From Linnemannia schmuckeri (taxonomy: Eukaryota > Mortierellomycota > Mortierellomycetes > Mortierellales > Mortierellaceae), in NCBI GenBank assembly GCA_029449235.1, contig JANATG010000014.1, forward strand, positions 992,001-1,056,000: a stretch of 64,000 bases of DNA. The letters run 5' to 3'. Each line of letters opens with the position of its first letter. Within the stretch, counting starts at the first letter, position 1. The position numbers were made by a program, and so were the translations under genes. A model generated the notes under the pieces. It saw only the letters and a program-made list of their open reading frames with translations. It did not search any database and was not told where the DNA came from. Positions 22,566 to 33,095 of this stretch are shown here, in pieces.

Positions 22566-24750
22566 ATGGACGTCAACTGGAGTGAGCTCTTGATGAGATT
22601 CTGTCGAACGATGACGAGGTATCGACAACGAATACAGCTACGACTACAACCATGCCTCCACCCTCGCTCAGGTACCAAAGGCGCGTCTTCTCCAGAAGGC
22701 ACGCCAGCAGCAGCATCAGGCCTTCCACAACGGAAACAATAACAACAAGAAGGCAACATCCAGCTCGGCTTCTCTCCCATTCCCATCACCAGAGCTGGCC
22801 CCTGCACAGCTCTCGAATCAGCCACTCATAAAGCAGACGGAGGCTAAGAACAAAGAGACGACGACGGCAACATCACCCTCAGCCCCAGCCTTCCTTCCAT
22901 GTCCGCCCCCGGAGATATCTTACGCTGAGGCCTGGGTGAGCCAGCGACAACTTCTCCAGCGGGTGGAGAACAGGAACAGCAACAAAAATCCTATCCCGTT
23001 GGTTTCGCCATCGCCTGTTGTCGCACACGCCTAGCCGCGCCCACTAGGAGCAGTCGTCCCCCAAGTGTCTGCTTACAACAAGTACAAGACCGTCCCCCAG
23101 AGTGCCTCCCTTGGTCGACCAACCTCGCTCGCGCAGCCTGCCAAATCTTGGATTGCAAACAAGGATGATGCCTTGGACGATCTGATCGACTCTTACATTC
23201 CTGTTTCTGGATATACCGCCGCAAAAATCTTCACTCTTTTGTCATTGATAGACCTCACGCTTATCGAGTACTTTACCTCCGAGGAATGCCCTGACCTCAA
23301 CACTTCACCCTCCTGTCCAGAAATCAGTCTTCACGTTTCCCAGTTGCCCTCCATTCGCGGACTTGCCATCCCTTCGTTCTCCTCGGGACTCGGTGCTACT
23401 CAGTTGCCATCCCTGGCTCTCGGTCCCGGCGTTTCGTAGGTGGCCTTTTGAACGCGGTGGTAGAGTCATGGGTTCATTTGCTAGATACGGTTGCGGTGCA
23501 TTGGTCTCATCCTCGAGACATATTGCAGGCAAAGGCACGGACCAGTCGAAGGGCAAAAATGTCATCCCCTCCTTGATACACGACAAAGCCAGACCCGCAG
23601 CATCTGCTACCACATTGTACATCCAACCACGGAAGCACGCTATCATAGTCAAAGACACCCCATCCGTGCAGGACAAGACGACAGCTATAGCCCTTGGATT
23701 CACCCTTGTCCCTCCTCCTCGAAGCAATGTCACTTCGGCCCCAGTCCTCGTCGCCATTCTCGCCGAGTCCGTTTTGACATGTCGCCCGAGATCAGGATTC
23801 TTCTCCGAAACCGAGTGAAGGAACCACCCAAACGCCCAGGCGAGGAGACGACTTGTGCCGCGCTTTGACGAACAGAGATGGAATATGTGTAGGACTGGGC
23901 GCTTCGACAGGAGCTCAACATCACCAAGCTATCATCACTTAACTCCCACCTCCATGCAGCCTTTCCCGTCGCCCAGGTCCAACAAATGTCCTACAGCCCC
24001 CAAATCAACCAGCAGTCAAGTAAAGAGAGCGGCAAAAGGAATCGGAGCATCGACAGCGGCAAGACGGACGACTACTCCACCGAAAGGCGTGCAGCCAAAA
24101 TGTCTCGAGCAGCTGAGCGCGCATCTAGCGCCTCCTCCTGCAGTATCTCCACTTGCAGCGCTCTTTCCGTTAGCATGCCCTCCTCCAATAAGCACACAGT
24201 TATACAAGAGGGATCCCAGGATATCTCGACCGAGAATAATCCAGCCGTTGATCATTCGACCTTCCTTCGCACTATCACCAAGCACATAAACACCGAGCGC
24301 ACCATTAATCTTCGTTTAAACAACAATAAGGACAACAACAACGCGAGCTACATCTTCCAGCGCAGCGTTAAGTATTCATTCGACAACTCGACTGACGATT
24401 ACTCTACTTCCGATTATCAGGCTAAGAAGCCTCGAACAGAGGGCCAGTCAACCCTCTAGCTCTCAGTCTACCACATCAGCATCACTACCAGTGGACAGGG
24501 ACAGAAGTTCTCTGCCAGCAGCATCAACTATAACAACAACGACTACAACTACACAACCAAAAACCATCAAGACGATGCTCATCCAACCACCAACCAGGTT
24601 TGCATCGCATCCAAGCAACCTGAATTCGATAATATGCTCCGAGGCGATAAGGCTGGACGAGTCTTAAAGGCACGATAGGACCAGCATTACCTTATGGTGA
24701 AGGACGAGGACGAGTTGTTTTTGAAGGACCGTGTCGACTCGACTCTGTAA
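22566..24750 (+). pseudogene. Decayed protein-coding gene with repeated in-frame nonsense codons, unknown family
   Basis: One reading frame (positions equal to 1 mod 3) carries coding-like sequence for about 2 kb, from about 22621 to the terminal TAA 24748-24750. Examples are YDYNHASTLAQVPKARLLQK, NKDDALDDLIDSYIPVSGY, DWALRQELNITKLSSLNSHL and MVKDEDELFLKDRVDSTL. The frame is interrupted at TAG 23032, 23437, 23461, 23482, 23890, 24457 and 24676 and at TGA 23449 and 23866. The stretch 23437-23484 may be non-coding. The first 60 bases after ATG 22566 lie in other frames, so two small indels are likely there. The predicted protein is Gln/Asn/Ser-rich and I recognise no domain. A spliced functional gene is less likely, because the same frame resumes after each stop without clear splice sites. 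Confidence 0.65.
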
Positions 24751-25446
24751 ATACAAACCCTTTGATGATGGAGCAAAGCGTTTCATCGCCCACATCAAGA
24801 TCATGTTACCGTTGAGGAATGACCCTCATCATCTGTAACACCACTCTTGTAAAATAAAAAAATTCCGATTGTATCATTCCATTGTCCTGGCTTGTTCTTA
24901 GCTTATGAAAAGAGGGTTGATGCTTCTCTTACCGCTACTGCTGGTGCCGTTTGATGTAGCTCATTTTTCTTTTTCTTTTTATCTTCTCTTTTCTTGATAA
25001 AAACCATCGTTTCTGCATGTTAAGGATTACATGTTTTTCCTGACCCTAAGATTTGGTACTGGATCGATAATCAACATGCATAGAAAAAGCAATACAGATG
25101 CATAAGAGAAAGGAAGGCAGAGAGACGATGGGAAGAAAACAACAGAAAAGTAAGGTCGCACAGCAGCTCTCAATGGCATTCCCTTCCCTTCGGAAATTGA
25201 ATAGTCAAACTAAAACAGTGAAGGATGGACGCCTCAGCGACCAAGTAGGGAACATGGGGGCATGCCCCGCGGCAAAAAGAGAAAAAAGCGATGAAAGAAG
25301 AAAGAGGGGCAATGGTACTATTTAACCGACCGGGCGCCCCTCACCTCAACCGAATTTCTTTTCTTTCGCACCTCTCTCATCCCTCATCTCTCCTTCTGCG
25401 TTCACCATCGTGTTTTCGACTTTTCGAACCCCTCGACAACACTATT
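24751..25446. other. Intergenic region with duplicated upstream segment
   Basis: A 3' flank of the pseudogene, then the upstream region of the first FAD monooxygenase copy. The 18-base string at 25151-25168 (taaggtcgcacagcagct) recurs at 27571-27588 upstream of the second copy, so promoter sequence was part of the duplication. Confidence 0.6.
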
Positions 25447-27416
25447 ATGGCGACGAAAACAGAGGAACCACAACCAACAATCTTGATCGTTGGTGCGGAG
25501 CTAGGCGGCGTCATGCTCGGAGTGCTTTTAGAAAAGGCAAATATTCCCTACACCATCTTGGAACGTTCGACCACCGTCAAGCCACCAGGTGAGTATGGAA
25601 TTTGAGAACAATAGGATCCATTGTTTACGCCCGCCTGCTAATTTCTTTCACATCCCTAATCATTGCCTTAGGTTCTGCTATGTCGATCGGTGGTACGCTT
25701 TTTCTCCTATTTGATCAGCTGCAAATCTTGGATGAATTTGTTACAGTGGTAAAGCACTCTACACAGTCGACGATCGAGAATGAATCAGGAGAGACGCTTC
25801 TCACCACGGACTACACTCCCCTGCGAGAGCTGTAAGAGCCTCCTCTCGTCTTACGGTTGTCAACTGCCTGGTGGTCAATTATCTTTCATGACATTGACAC
25901 CTAACTTGTCATTGCCTCATTAGGACCGGATACAAAGGATACATTCCTGCACGTCCTCGGCTTTACGAGCTGTTGCTGAAGCAGATCCCCGCACACAAGA
26001 TTCATTTTGGAAAGCGCATCTTGACTATCATCAAAAACAAGGACGACGATAATGTTCATATCCAGACAGCAGACGGGACAAAATACCAAGGTGATATCCT
26101 TGTAGGTGCAGACGGGGCTTACAGTGCCATCCGTCAGCGATTGTACGAGAGATTGAGGGCACAAAGCATACTCTCCAAGAGTGATGAGGAAGACATGCCC
26201 TTCAGCTGTACCTGTCTTGTCGGTCAGACCAATGAGCTCGATCCCAAACAGTTCCAGCACCTCAACAACACCGAGAACGCGTTCATCACGACCCTGGGCA
26301 CCGATAAACCGTATTCGGTAAGCAAAGTGTTTACTGATAAGGACGAAATAGGTTTATCGGAAGGCATGCGCGCAAAGCAAATTAATAACTCTTCCTCTCC
26401 ATACCTCTTGTTTCTGTAACAAAGTGTGCTTTATTCAGTACGTTTGACAAACGAGTGTATTTCATGGTGATTCACCACCTCGACCGAACCATGAGCAGAG
26501 CAGTGCAGGAACTGCGATTCAGGAGCAGTGAGAAGTCAGAGTGGGGTCCTTATGCCGCCCAAACAATGTGCGACGAGACCCGCGACTTCCCTATTTCCAT
26601 TGGCACCGGCAAGATGACATTGGGCAATTTGTATGACAGGATCCCCAAGGAGTTGATCTCCAAGGTCATGTTAGAGGAGAAGGTGTTTACGACTTGGCAC
26701 TCTGGTCGCACTGTACTTTTGGATGATGGTGAGTTTACAGTGCTATGATCTGCAATTTAGTGATCAAACGACGTGAGACTAATAAGCAATTTCCAGGAGC
26801 AGGGGAAGTCCATTGATCAGTGAGGTCAACTATGATTGAACAATTATCATTTTCCTCTTCTCTCAAATAGCATGCCACAAAGTTCATCCTGCTGGAGGAC
26901 AAGGTAAGGACTCGACTACTCGCAGCTAATCTTTGTTTCTGTTTTTCTTGACTGTAGAAAACGAGCCTTCGCGCTGATCACCTTCTACTTTTATCGCTTT
27001 TCTTTTTCTTCAGGCGCTGTGACGGCAATCACGACGCAGTAGCGCTAGCCAATTTCATCTACGCACTCCCCTCCACCAAACTCTCCGACATCTAGCAAGC
27101 CTTCGCCAAATATCAAACCGAACGTTTATCTCTAGTAACTGAAGCCTTCAAAAGCAGTCGTGCTCTGACCAAGAGTATGGAAAAGGGATTGAGCGGAATT
27201 ATTGCGCTCTGGGTCACAAGAAACATTCCTCAGTGGTTATGGAAGATCTTCTGAGTCAAGCGTGTTAAATGTAGACTACTGGCCGCATTCCTGAAGGAGG
27301 TCGAGAATAAGGGTACGTCACCGCCCATGGTTTTGCCGAGTGCTAAGAAAGCTAGAGTGGTTTATGAGAGAAGACAAAGAACCACTGCTGGCGTTGCTTT
27401 TGCTGCTGCTGTTTGA
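25447..27416 (+). pseudogene. FAD-dependent monooxygenase, copy 1 (broken)
   Basis: Exons 25447-25588, 25672-25831, 25924-26317, 26425-26728, 26871-26903 and 27014-27416, in phase up to the last. The family is class A flavoprotein monooxygenase (FAD_binding_3 type). The Rossmann motif is GAELGG where GAGLGG is expected (glycine to glutamate). The second FAD motif GADGAYSAIRQRLYE is intact, and the third region reads DDACHKVHPAGGQG. Exon 4 begins CALFSTFDKR where copy 2 has WVVFGAAGGS. In exon 6 a one-base deletion near 27026-27031 shifts the frame. The restored frame also contains TAG 27093-27095 and TGA 27252-27254. The C-terminal third is therefore lost and the copy is probably dead. Confidence 0.8.
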
Positions 27417-27891
27417 AGGCGATGCGTTTTTTGTAATAAGAAAAAAACAAAGTGTGCTGTGTCCCTCGTTCACCATGTGAAAGGTAAAGACAACAGGTGC
27501 AATGAAAAAAGTGTAAACAATGAACACAAGAAGAAAAACAATGATGAGAAGAAACACAACAAAATTAAAATAAGGTCGCACAGCAGCTCAATGTCCCTTT
27601 TCGGGAACTGAAATATTGCATTAGCACTCAGCGACAATGGTAGTCAAAGCTGAAAGAGCGTCGTCCATATTCCAGTGGTACTATCTAAGTGTACAATAAC
27701 AGAGGAAAACAGCGGACACAAGGGCCTGTTCCCTCGGCAAAAAGGAATGTTGGAGAGTGAGGATGTGGGCGAAAATAAAAAGGACCAAATATGTCTCTTT
27801 TCTCACTCTTGTCTCCTTACTCTTATCTCTAATTCCATACTCCCCATCTTTCACTTTTCGACCCCTCTTCCTCTCGATAAAAAAAAGTAGC

Positions 27892-29922
27892 ATGACTGCA
27901 ACAACTACGAAACAAACACCACTAGCGCCGCCAACGGTCCTGATTGTCGGTGCTGGGTTAGGAGGCGTCATGCTCGGAGCACTTTTGGAAAAGGTCAGTA
28001 CCCCTTACACTATTCTTAAGCGCGCTTCGACTGTCAAGCCCTTGGGTAATTCAGCGATGTTCTTCAAAGACAAGTACTACCCTCATAAACAAAAACGCCA
28101 TTAGTATATCCCGCTCACGTTCTCTCGCACCCTCAATCGCCTCCTACCCGCCTTTAGGTGCTGCGCTGTCAATTGTTGGTATTCTCCTCGTCCTTTTTGA
28201 GCGGCTGCAGATCCTTGACGAGTTTGTCTCGCTGGCCAAGAGCTACACACAATCAACAGTCGAGAATGAAGCGGGCGAGATGCTTTCGACAACGAACTAC
28301 GTTCCCTTTCAAACATTGTAAGCACTTTTTCTTCTCTTTTTCCCCCTAATTCATGCATATACTTTTTGTGAATTATGAAAGCCGAAGTCCTACAGCTGTA
28401 TTTTTTTGATGGTTTTTATCCATATGTGCTGGCACAAACATTAACGTTACTCTACTTCATAAATGTCAAAGAACCGGTTACCGTAGTTACATTATTGCCC
28501 GCCCTGCCTTATACAACCTTTTGCTCAAGCAAATCCCGGCACACAAGATTCACTTTGGGAAGCGCGTTTTGACCGTCTCAGAGGACAATGATGATGAAGA
28601 CAAAGTTCATATCCAGACAGCAGATGGCGCCACCTACCAAGGCGATATCCTTATCGGTGCTGATGGCGCATACAGTGCTGTTCGACAACGACTGTATGAG
28701 AAACTGAAGGCAGGAGGCACGCTTCCTAAGATCGATGAGGAAGACTTACCGTTCAGTTGCACTTGCCTTGTTGATCAGACTGAGCCTTTGGACCTGGAAG
28801 AGTACCCAGAACTCAAGGTTCCGAAAGTTTGATGATCACCACCATGGGCATAGACAAACCATATTCAGTGAGTGCAGGTTTTAAAATGAGGGCGGAAAGA
28901 AAAATGTGTGCCTACGCATATGCCGAGTGAACTCATGCTTGCTTATCAACTCTATCTTTTTTTTCTCTTACTTATTCTCCGAAAAAGTGGGTAGTGTTTG
29001 GTGCAGCAGGCGGGTCAGTGTGTTTCATGGTGCTGCACCACCTCGACCGAACTACGAGCAGGGCAGCGCAAGAGCAGCGATTCAGGAACAGCGAGAACTC
29101 CGAGTGGGGTCCGCAGGCTGCTCAGTCAATGTGTAGCGAGACCCGCGGTTTTTACATACCTATTGGCACTGGGAAGAGGACATTGTGTGGTTTGTATGAC
29201 CGTACCTCTAAGGACTTGATCTCCAAGGTGATGCTGGAGGAGAAAGTTTTTATGACGTGGTTCTCTGGTCGCTGCATTCTCCTTGGTGATGGTAAATAAC
29301 TGCGTTTTTTCATCTGTGAAGCATCGAGGAAAAATTGCGCTCAATAGCATTTGTTGCCCGAGGAAACTAGAAAAGATGATTTCCCTTTTGCCGATGTTGT
29401 AGCATGTCACAAGTTACATCTTTCGGGCGGTCAAGGTAAGGGATGAGCCTCTTTTCATTCTTCATTGCCAATCAACGATTGAAAAAAGTTACAATTGACT
29501 AAGCTTACTTTTGTTTAACAACAGGTGCAATGACAGCTATGCATGATGCTACCGCGCTCGCAAACCTCATCTACGCCCTTCCCTCCAAAAGTTCTAAAGA
29601 CATTCACCAGATGTTCATCGAGTTTATAGATGAGAGGCTCCCCATTGTCAACGATGCCTTCAGCAGCAGTCGTGCTCTCGCCCAGGGTCACGAGAAAGGG
29701 TGGGACAGGGCTATTGCTCGATGGATATCGAGACTCCTTCCTCAATGGGCGCGGATAATCTTCTGGGCCAAGGTGGCGGTAAGGAAGTTTCAAGTTGGGT
29801 TCTTGCCGCTGGTTCCTGTAAAGGACGGAGCTGTCGTTCCTCAAGTCTCACCGAGCACAGAGAAAGCCCGAGCCGTTTACGAAAGAAGACAAGCCGCTTC
29901 TGCTACTTCAACTACCCTTTGA
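27892..29922 (+). pseudogene. FAD-dependent monooxygenase, copy 2 (single frameshift)
   Basis: Exons 27892-28045, 28158-28317, 28472-28867, 28988-29291, 29403-29435 and 29525-29922. All FAD motifs are canonical: GAGLGGVMLG at about residue 21, GADGAYSAVRQRLYE, and GDACHKLHLSGGQG across the exon 4-5 junction. The only defect is in exon 3: one base is missing between about 28818 and 28835, which gives an immediate TGA; the following sequence (SLMITTMGIDKPYS in the shifted frame) matches copy 1. Splicing from a weak donor at 28818 (AAG|GTTCCG) to 28988 would keep the frame and drop 50 coding bases, so a shortened functional product cannot be excluded. A sequencing error is also possible. The substrate is unknown; the family hydroxylates aromatic or polyketide-like compounds with NAD(P)H. 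Confidence 0.7.
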
Positions 29923-30229
29923 CAGCGCCTCTTCTTTGAAACCTTTCAAGAAGTAAACGGGGTGTCTTTGTATACAGGGTTTATCCACTTCTGTTGAGAC
30001 GAGAGATAGTAATGTTGATTTAAAGGGAAAAGTGGGGAGCACTTTATACCCGCTCACAGGTCGACTTTGAGAGAGAAACAAGTCCCAGCAGAGAGCATGG
30101 AAGGAAGAGAAAAGAAGAGCAACGTGCAATATAAGGAGCGAGCCGAGCATTGCTTTTCACCATTTTCGAAACCATCTCCACATCTGCATTCACTTTCTTC
30201 TCGAATCTCGTCAACTCTGGGAAACGACC

Positions 30230-31998
30230 GCGGTAGGACCACAGTCGTCACCGGCGGTGATAAGTGTTGGTGCGGGGATTGGATGGCTCATGCTTGCTGC
30301 ACTTCTCGAAAAGGCAATCGTCCCTTACACCATACTGAAGCGTGCTTCGACGGTCAAGCCCCTTGGTAAGCGTACAACATTGGCATGCTCCCCACGTTCA
30401 CAGCACACGGATACAGTAAAGAATGTTGCTGAATGCTATCAAAAAAAAAATAACAGATCCGCACTTTCAATCGAGGGAACGTGCTCTCTGTATTGGAGTA
30501 ACTATCCTTGCTTAGCGAATTCATGGCGATGGGCAAACCAATGACCACCGCACAACTATTCCGTAAGTCCGAGGACTTTGAACTCATATCTACGCGTAGC
30601 TTCCTACAGTGAGAAGGAATGCAAGGCTCTTCTCTTCAACAATCGCGCCTGTGTCTCTATTGTTGTACTCTTTATTCAATTGTTTATTAACGGTCAAGTC
30701 AACCCTCACTTTGACGAAAATTTTGATCAATGATACAGGTCGGGATACTTGCAGTACATCGTCTCCCGCTCACTCTTCTACAACCTTCTTCTGGAGCAAG
30801 TTCCTGAAAACAAGAGCCACATGAGCAAACGAACGCAGGTAAGCTCACAGGCTCCTGACATGGTCACGATGGAGACCTCGGACAAGACAATGCACCACGG
30901 AGACATCCTAGTGGGTACAGTTCGTCAGTGGTTGTATGAGCGACTCATGAAGGAGGGCAAGTTGTCTGAGTTAGATCAGGAGGATTCGCTGTACGGCTGT
31001 ACATATCTTGTGGGATAGAGTTCCCAGAGCTAAAGGATCCTCTTTGCTCATATTATTCTACCCTTGGCGACAAGCCCTACACCGTAGGTTGTTTTTAACA
31101 GGGCGCTAAACTAAATTTCATTTCGCTTGCTATATCTTATTGCTTTGAGACAACACATAGTCAACACAGTCTCTCTTTCTTTTTCTTTGCCCTTATCCTT
31201 TATTAGTGGATGTTATTTAGTACAGCTAGCTGGCCTGTGTGTTGGATTGTGATCCATTACAGACATGTTTAACGATGTTTGGGTAATGTTGAGTGATGGT
31301 TCCTGGAGGTCTCGTCATTGATTCAGTGAACAAATACACCTGAGATTAATAGCCAACTTTCAGGAACGATCAAATGTGATGATGAAACGGTTATCTCTAA
31401 TAACGGATCAATTATCGTTTCTGCCTTCACATAACAAACAACATGCCACAAGTTTCATCCCGCAAGAGGTCAAGGTCAAGGTTCGTTTATTTAAAAAGTC
31501 AAAAGGCTATCCATCTATTTTTTATTACAGTTGCAGTCATGACAAGTGACCACGGATATCGAAATCGTCGAAACTATAATGGGAGCAGAATGAACTTTAA
31601 CAGAGTATTTCTTACTTGTGTGCTGCTGTTTTCAATCATGTGCTTTCTTTATCTTCAAACAAAACAGGCGTGATGGCAGTGATGCAAGACGCAGTCGCGC
31701 ACGCCAACCTGATCTACGCTCTCCCCTCCAACAGCGCCGAAGACATCCAATAAATGTTCGCCGAATACCAAGCCGACCGACTCCCCTCCGTCATCGGCGC
31801 CTACAACAGCGATCGAGCCCTGGCAAAGATCTTGGAAAGGGCATCGGTAGGGCGAGAGCTGTCTGAATCTTGGGTCGAATCCTGTAATAAATCGACCGCA
31901 GATCGGGTGTTTGGAGATGATTGATTGAGGGATCGAGAAAGTTTTACGAGAGTAGACGCAGAGATGCTGTTTCTGACATTACCACGGCTGCTGTTTGA
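30230..31998 (+). pseudogene. FAD-dependent monooxygenase, copy 3 (heavily decayed)
   Basis: No ATG is found before the first recognisable codons (about 30230). Identifiable pieces run in order: GAGIGWLMLAALLEKA with PYTILKRASTVKPLG, a frameshifted exon 2 with TAA 30499-30501, exon 3 (SGYLQYIVSRSLFYNLLLEQ), then GDILVGTVRQWLYE. In the last piece the ADGAYSA part of the FAD motif has been deleted. Later pieces are a truncated exon 4 start near 31207, the CHK motif exon near 31443, and exon 6 from about 31671 with TAA 31751-31753. The final VYESRRRDAVSD ends at TGA 31996-31998. This is clearly non-functional as a monooxygenase. Confidence 0.82.
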
Positions 31999-32741
31999 GT
32001 GGTTGCTTGCATTGTCGTAGTGAAAGAACTCATGATGCAATTGAGTTTGTCACGTCTGGGCAATAAACAAAAAAAACGATGCCATTTGTTTGCTGAGCTA
32101 ATTTTTAGCCAAGCTGAGCTTTGCCTCCTCATCTATCTCTTCGTTTATTAGTCCGCGGTAAAAAGAAAATTAGACCAGGCACAAAGTCAGAGGGGACAAA
32201 GGAAAGGAATACCCCTAACTACGAAATGACGTGTTTTGGTCCGTTTTTCTTTCTCGACTTTTGTGGTCAAGGACAGTTACTCATGTCTGGTTTTTCTATC
32301 TAGCTCGACCCGAAGGTGATTTATTTGCAAAGAAGCATTTCTAGGCGCAACAGTGAAGGCTGTAGGGAAGGACAGCCATGTGTGAGTTGCAAAAAAAAAA
32401 ATTAGTGTGTACGAAAGTTGAGTATGAGAAGGAAAGGGAGAGAGAGAACCATAGAGGTGTGATCATGTTAAGGTTTTCTTCTCATTTATCTACCTTGTGC
32501 AAATAAAGAGGTTTTTAGTACCCCGACGGAGTGGCGGACGGACAGACGGGCAGACACCACACTCAACGAAAAAAACGTGGGCGTTTTTTCAGTTTTTGCT
32601 TTTGTTTTGAGTTAGGGTCGACACTCGAAGGAGGAGAGGAGAGGGCAGCTTAGTCGCTGTTGACGAAAGGAGTGCTAAACCTTAATTTTTGTGTTTTTGC
32701 CTCGTTTTTTTGCTTTGTTGTTATTGATTGTCTCTCTCTCT

Positions 32742-32782
<41 letters not shown>

Positions 32783-33095
32783 CTCTACCACTCCATCCCT
32801 TGTGGTGTGTTCTTGTTAGCTTCCTCTCTTCTTTGCCCACTCACGAACTCGCTTTCTTTATATTTTTCTCGTTTGTTTCTCGTTACTACTTCTTTCTTTC
32901 ACCTTCTCGCCCCCCTTGTCGCTCTCGTTCTTATCACCCATCCACCTTAATTTTTTTTTCTTGCTCGCAGCGAACTCATCCTGTCCCAACAAGCAAGCAA
33001 ACAATCACCATCAATCGCCCTCACCAACATCACCAAACAAAACTGCATCAGCAAACAATAGCAACAAAACAACGCACCACAAACCAGCATTCACC
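31999..33095. other. Intergenic region and F-box leader
   Basis: No gene is seen. The second half is a T/C-rich leader with a long poly-T run at 32745-32782, then CAA/CAC-rich sequence up to the F-box ATG at 33096. Confidence 0.55.
32745..32782. repeat. Poly-T tract of 38 bases after a (TC)n tract
   Basis: A direct homopolymer run in the leader region of the downstream F-box gene. Its length is likely to vary between isolates and may be imprecise in the assembly. Confidence 0.9.

Larger units (their letters stand above)
25151..31998 (+). repeat. Tandem array of three FAD-dependent monooxygenase paralogs
   Basis: Three copies begin at 25447, 27892 and about 30230, all on the plus strand. The first two share the same six-exon structure and upstream sequence, with a spacing of about 2.42-2.45 kb; the third is shorter and more diverged. 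The shared exon layout and upstream string indicate direct tandem duplication. Confidence 0.8.

Noticed and set aside
22566..24750. Idea that TAG is read as glutamine in this gene
   Set aside because: TGA stops occur in the same frame, and neighbouring genes (for example the T-box, which ends at TAG 63461) use TAG as a normal stop; decay is simpler.
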